Positions 4,808-5,836 of a DNA stretch of 5,836 nucleotides are shown piece after piece. Made by a program: the position numbers and the translations under genes. The notes beneath the pieces are model-generated. The model saw only the letters and a program-made list of their open reading frames with translations, made no database searches and had not been told where the DNA came from. The stretch is from NCBI GenBank assembly GCA_016764135.1, contig JAESSL010000293.1:1-5836 (forward strand), in the 5' to 3' direction. Numbering within the stretch: position 1 is the stretch's first letter; the number at the start of each line of letters is the position of its first letter. Source of the stretch: Alphaproteobacteria bacterium. GTDB lineage: Bacteria > Pseudomonadota > Alphaproteobacteria > UBA8366 > GCA-2717185.

Positions 4808-5689
4808 ATGGGGCACGCAACCGCCGATGATGGCGTAAAGCTGTATTTTGAGGAATGCGGATCAGGGACGCCTATCCTGTTCATCCACGAATTTGCGGAT
4901 GACCTGCGGGGCTGGGAGCCGCAAATGGCGTATTTTGGCCGGTGGTTTCGGTGCATCGCTTATAACGCCCGCGGCTTTCCGCCCTCTGACGTTCCTGAAG
5001 ATCCCGGCGCCTATTCGCAAATGCGCGCGGTTGCCGATGCCATCGCCGTGCTTGATCATCTGGGTATTGAAAAGGCGCATATCGTCGGCCTGTCGATGGG
5101 TGGGTTCTGTGCGCTCCATTTTGGACTGAACCATCCTGACCGGGCGTTGTCTCTGTTGGTTGGCGGATGCGGCTATGGCGCGGAGCCCGGCAAGAAGGCG
5201 CAGTTTCGCGAAGAAGCGCTGGCGACGGCAGGATCCTTTGCGGAATTGGGCATGGCGGAAACGGCCAAACGTTACGCTATCGGCCCGACTCGCGTACAAT
5301 TTCAGAACAAGGACCCGCGCGGCTGGGAAGCCTTTGCGTCGCGGTTGGCCTCCCATTCGGCCAAGGGATCGGAATTGACCATGCGCGGGGTTCAGGCGGA
5401 GCGTCCGTCGCTCTACGACCTTGTCGACGACATGGCGAAATTGACCGTGCCGACCCTGATCGTCACGGGTGACGAGGACGAGCCCTGTCTCGATCCGGGC
5501 CTGTTGATGAAACGCACAATCGCGAGTTCGGCGCTGGTGTTGTATCCGCGGACGGGTCACGCCTGCAATCTGGAAGAACCGGCGCTGTTCAATACGTCGT
5601 TGCATGAATTCCTGACGGCGGTGGATCAGGGGCGCTGGGGTCTGCGGGACCCACGCTCGACGGTAACCAGCATTACGGGCATGAAATAG
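4808..5689 (+). CDS. Alpha/beta-fold hydrolase
   Basis: The 293-residue cytoplasmic protein has a complete alpha/beta hydrolase core: strand PILFIHEF (oxyanion-loop region), the nucleophile elbow GLSMGG with Ser96, the acid loop VTGDEDEP with Asp224 (or Asp222), and the catalytic His251 in TGHACNLEEP. A lid region spans roughly residues 125-205. The family's common HG after the third strand is HE here (His27-Glu28). The C-terminal segment after residue 272 (QGRWGLRDPRS) extends past the core. Such proteins hydrolyse esters, lactones, amides or C-C bonds; the substrate cannot be told. The start at 4808 has AAGG three bases upstream, a tight spacing, but residues right after it (ADDGVKLYFEE) match the first strands of the family. 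It follows the GST gene by 51 bases and precedes the gamma-glutamyltransferase gene by about 15-21, which supports cotranscription. Confidence 0.92.
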   Translation: MGHATADDGVKLYFEECGSGTPILFIHEFADDLRGWEPQMAYFGRWFRCIAYNARGFPPSDVPEDPGAYSQMRAVADAIAVLDHLGIEKAHIVGLSMGGFCALHFGLNHPDRALSLLVGGCGYGAEPGKKAQFREEALATAGSFAELGMAETAKRYAIGPTRVQFQNKDPRGWEAFASRLASHSAKGSELTMRGVQAERPSLYDLVDDMAKLTVPTLIVTGDEDEPCLDPGLLMKRTIASSALVLYPRTGHACNLEEPALFNTSLHEFLTAVDQGRWGLRDPRSTVTSITGMK

Positions 5690-5698
5690 CGGCCCTGT

Positions 5699-5702
5699 AG
5701 GA
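5699..5702 (+). promoter_or_regulatory. Ribosome binding site of the gamma-glutamyltransferase gene
   Basis: AGGA lies 8 bases before the ATG at 5711 but only 2 before the in-frame ATG at 5705, so it favours 5711 as the start. Confidence 0.45.
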
Positions 5703-5710
5703 ATATGTCG

Positions 5711-5836
5711 ATGAATGGCGCGCGAATGAATGCGGCGGGCACCGCCAGCACGCCCGAGGCGATTTCGGCGGGTCTTGATCTGCTGCGACTGGGCGGAAAC
5801 GCTGTTGACGCGGCGGTTGCGACTGCGCTGGCCTCC
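5711..5836 (+). CDS. Gamma-glutamyltransferase family protein, 3' partial
   Basis: Only the first 42 codons are present. They read through a short N-terminus into TASTPEAISAGLDLLRLGG and then NAVDAAVATALAS, which is the highly conserved beginning of gamma-glutamyltransferase proenzymes (the GGNAVDAA signature). Full members are about 500-580 residues, self-cleave at an internal Thr and transfer or hydrolyse the gamma-glutamyl group of glutathione and its conjugates. The catalytic Thr and substrate residues lie outside the window. No signal peptide is visible, so a cytoplasmic form is suggested, unlike the periplasmic E. coli enzyme. In-frame ATGs at 5705 and 5726 are alternative starts. Position after the GST and hydrolase genes suggests a shared role with glutathione conjugates or gamma-glutamyl compounds. 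Confidence 0.85.
   Translation, partial: MNGARMNAAGTASTPEAISAGLDLLRLGGNAVDAAVATALAS

Noticed and set aside
4862..5605. Long minus-strand open frame (247 codons) opposite the hydrolase gene
   Set aside because: It is the antisense shadow of a clear alpha/beta hydrolase with all catalytic motifs; its translation is Arg/Gln-rich with no family resemblance.

Overview
The window looks like chromosomal DNA of an alphaproteobacterium, perhaps a marine or Rhodospirillales-type lineage. This is inferred from the gene families: an OmpW porin, two PAS_5-like proteins, a short XRE regulator of the alphaproteobacterial type, and a glutathione-linked gene set. No rRNA, tRNA, transposase, CRISPR array or phage gene was seen.

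Left part (1-2604): the 3' part of a short-chain dehydrogenase/reductase on + enters from outside the window and meets an ompW-family outer membrane protein on - tail to tail, 6 bases apart. Upstream of ompW, on the same strand, lie two tandem, diverged paralogs of a PAS_5-like domain protein. The minus-strand order of reading is PAS-B (2604-2086), PAS-A (2039-1485), then ompW (1383-712).

Middle (2605-2900): a very AT-rich intergenic region (50 G+C in the 180 bases 2701-2880, by hand count) carries recognisable divergent promoter candidates and three tandem TATAAA units. It separates PAS-B from a + strand XRE-family regulator (2901-3341) whose acidic tail contains a 9-bp tandem repeat. A strong inverted repeat (3367-3410) sits between this regulator and a convergent gene for a small exported protein of unknown function (3897-3397, -).

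Right part (4148-5836): a compact + strand run of glutathione S-transferase, alpha/beta hydrolase and the start of a gamma-glutamyltransferase-family gene cut off by the window end. Spacings of 51 and about 15-21 bases suggest one operon. GST and gamma-glutamyltransferase both act on glutathione or gamma-glutamyl compounds, so a thiol-conjugate or detoxification role is a reasonable but unproven inference.

Nothing here is a clear new defence or mobile system. The points most worth a second look are the SDR with Thr at the usual catalytic Tyr position, the PAS-paralog/XRE divergent module with its AT-rich control region, and the palindrome overlapping a possible ompW promoter.
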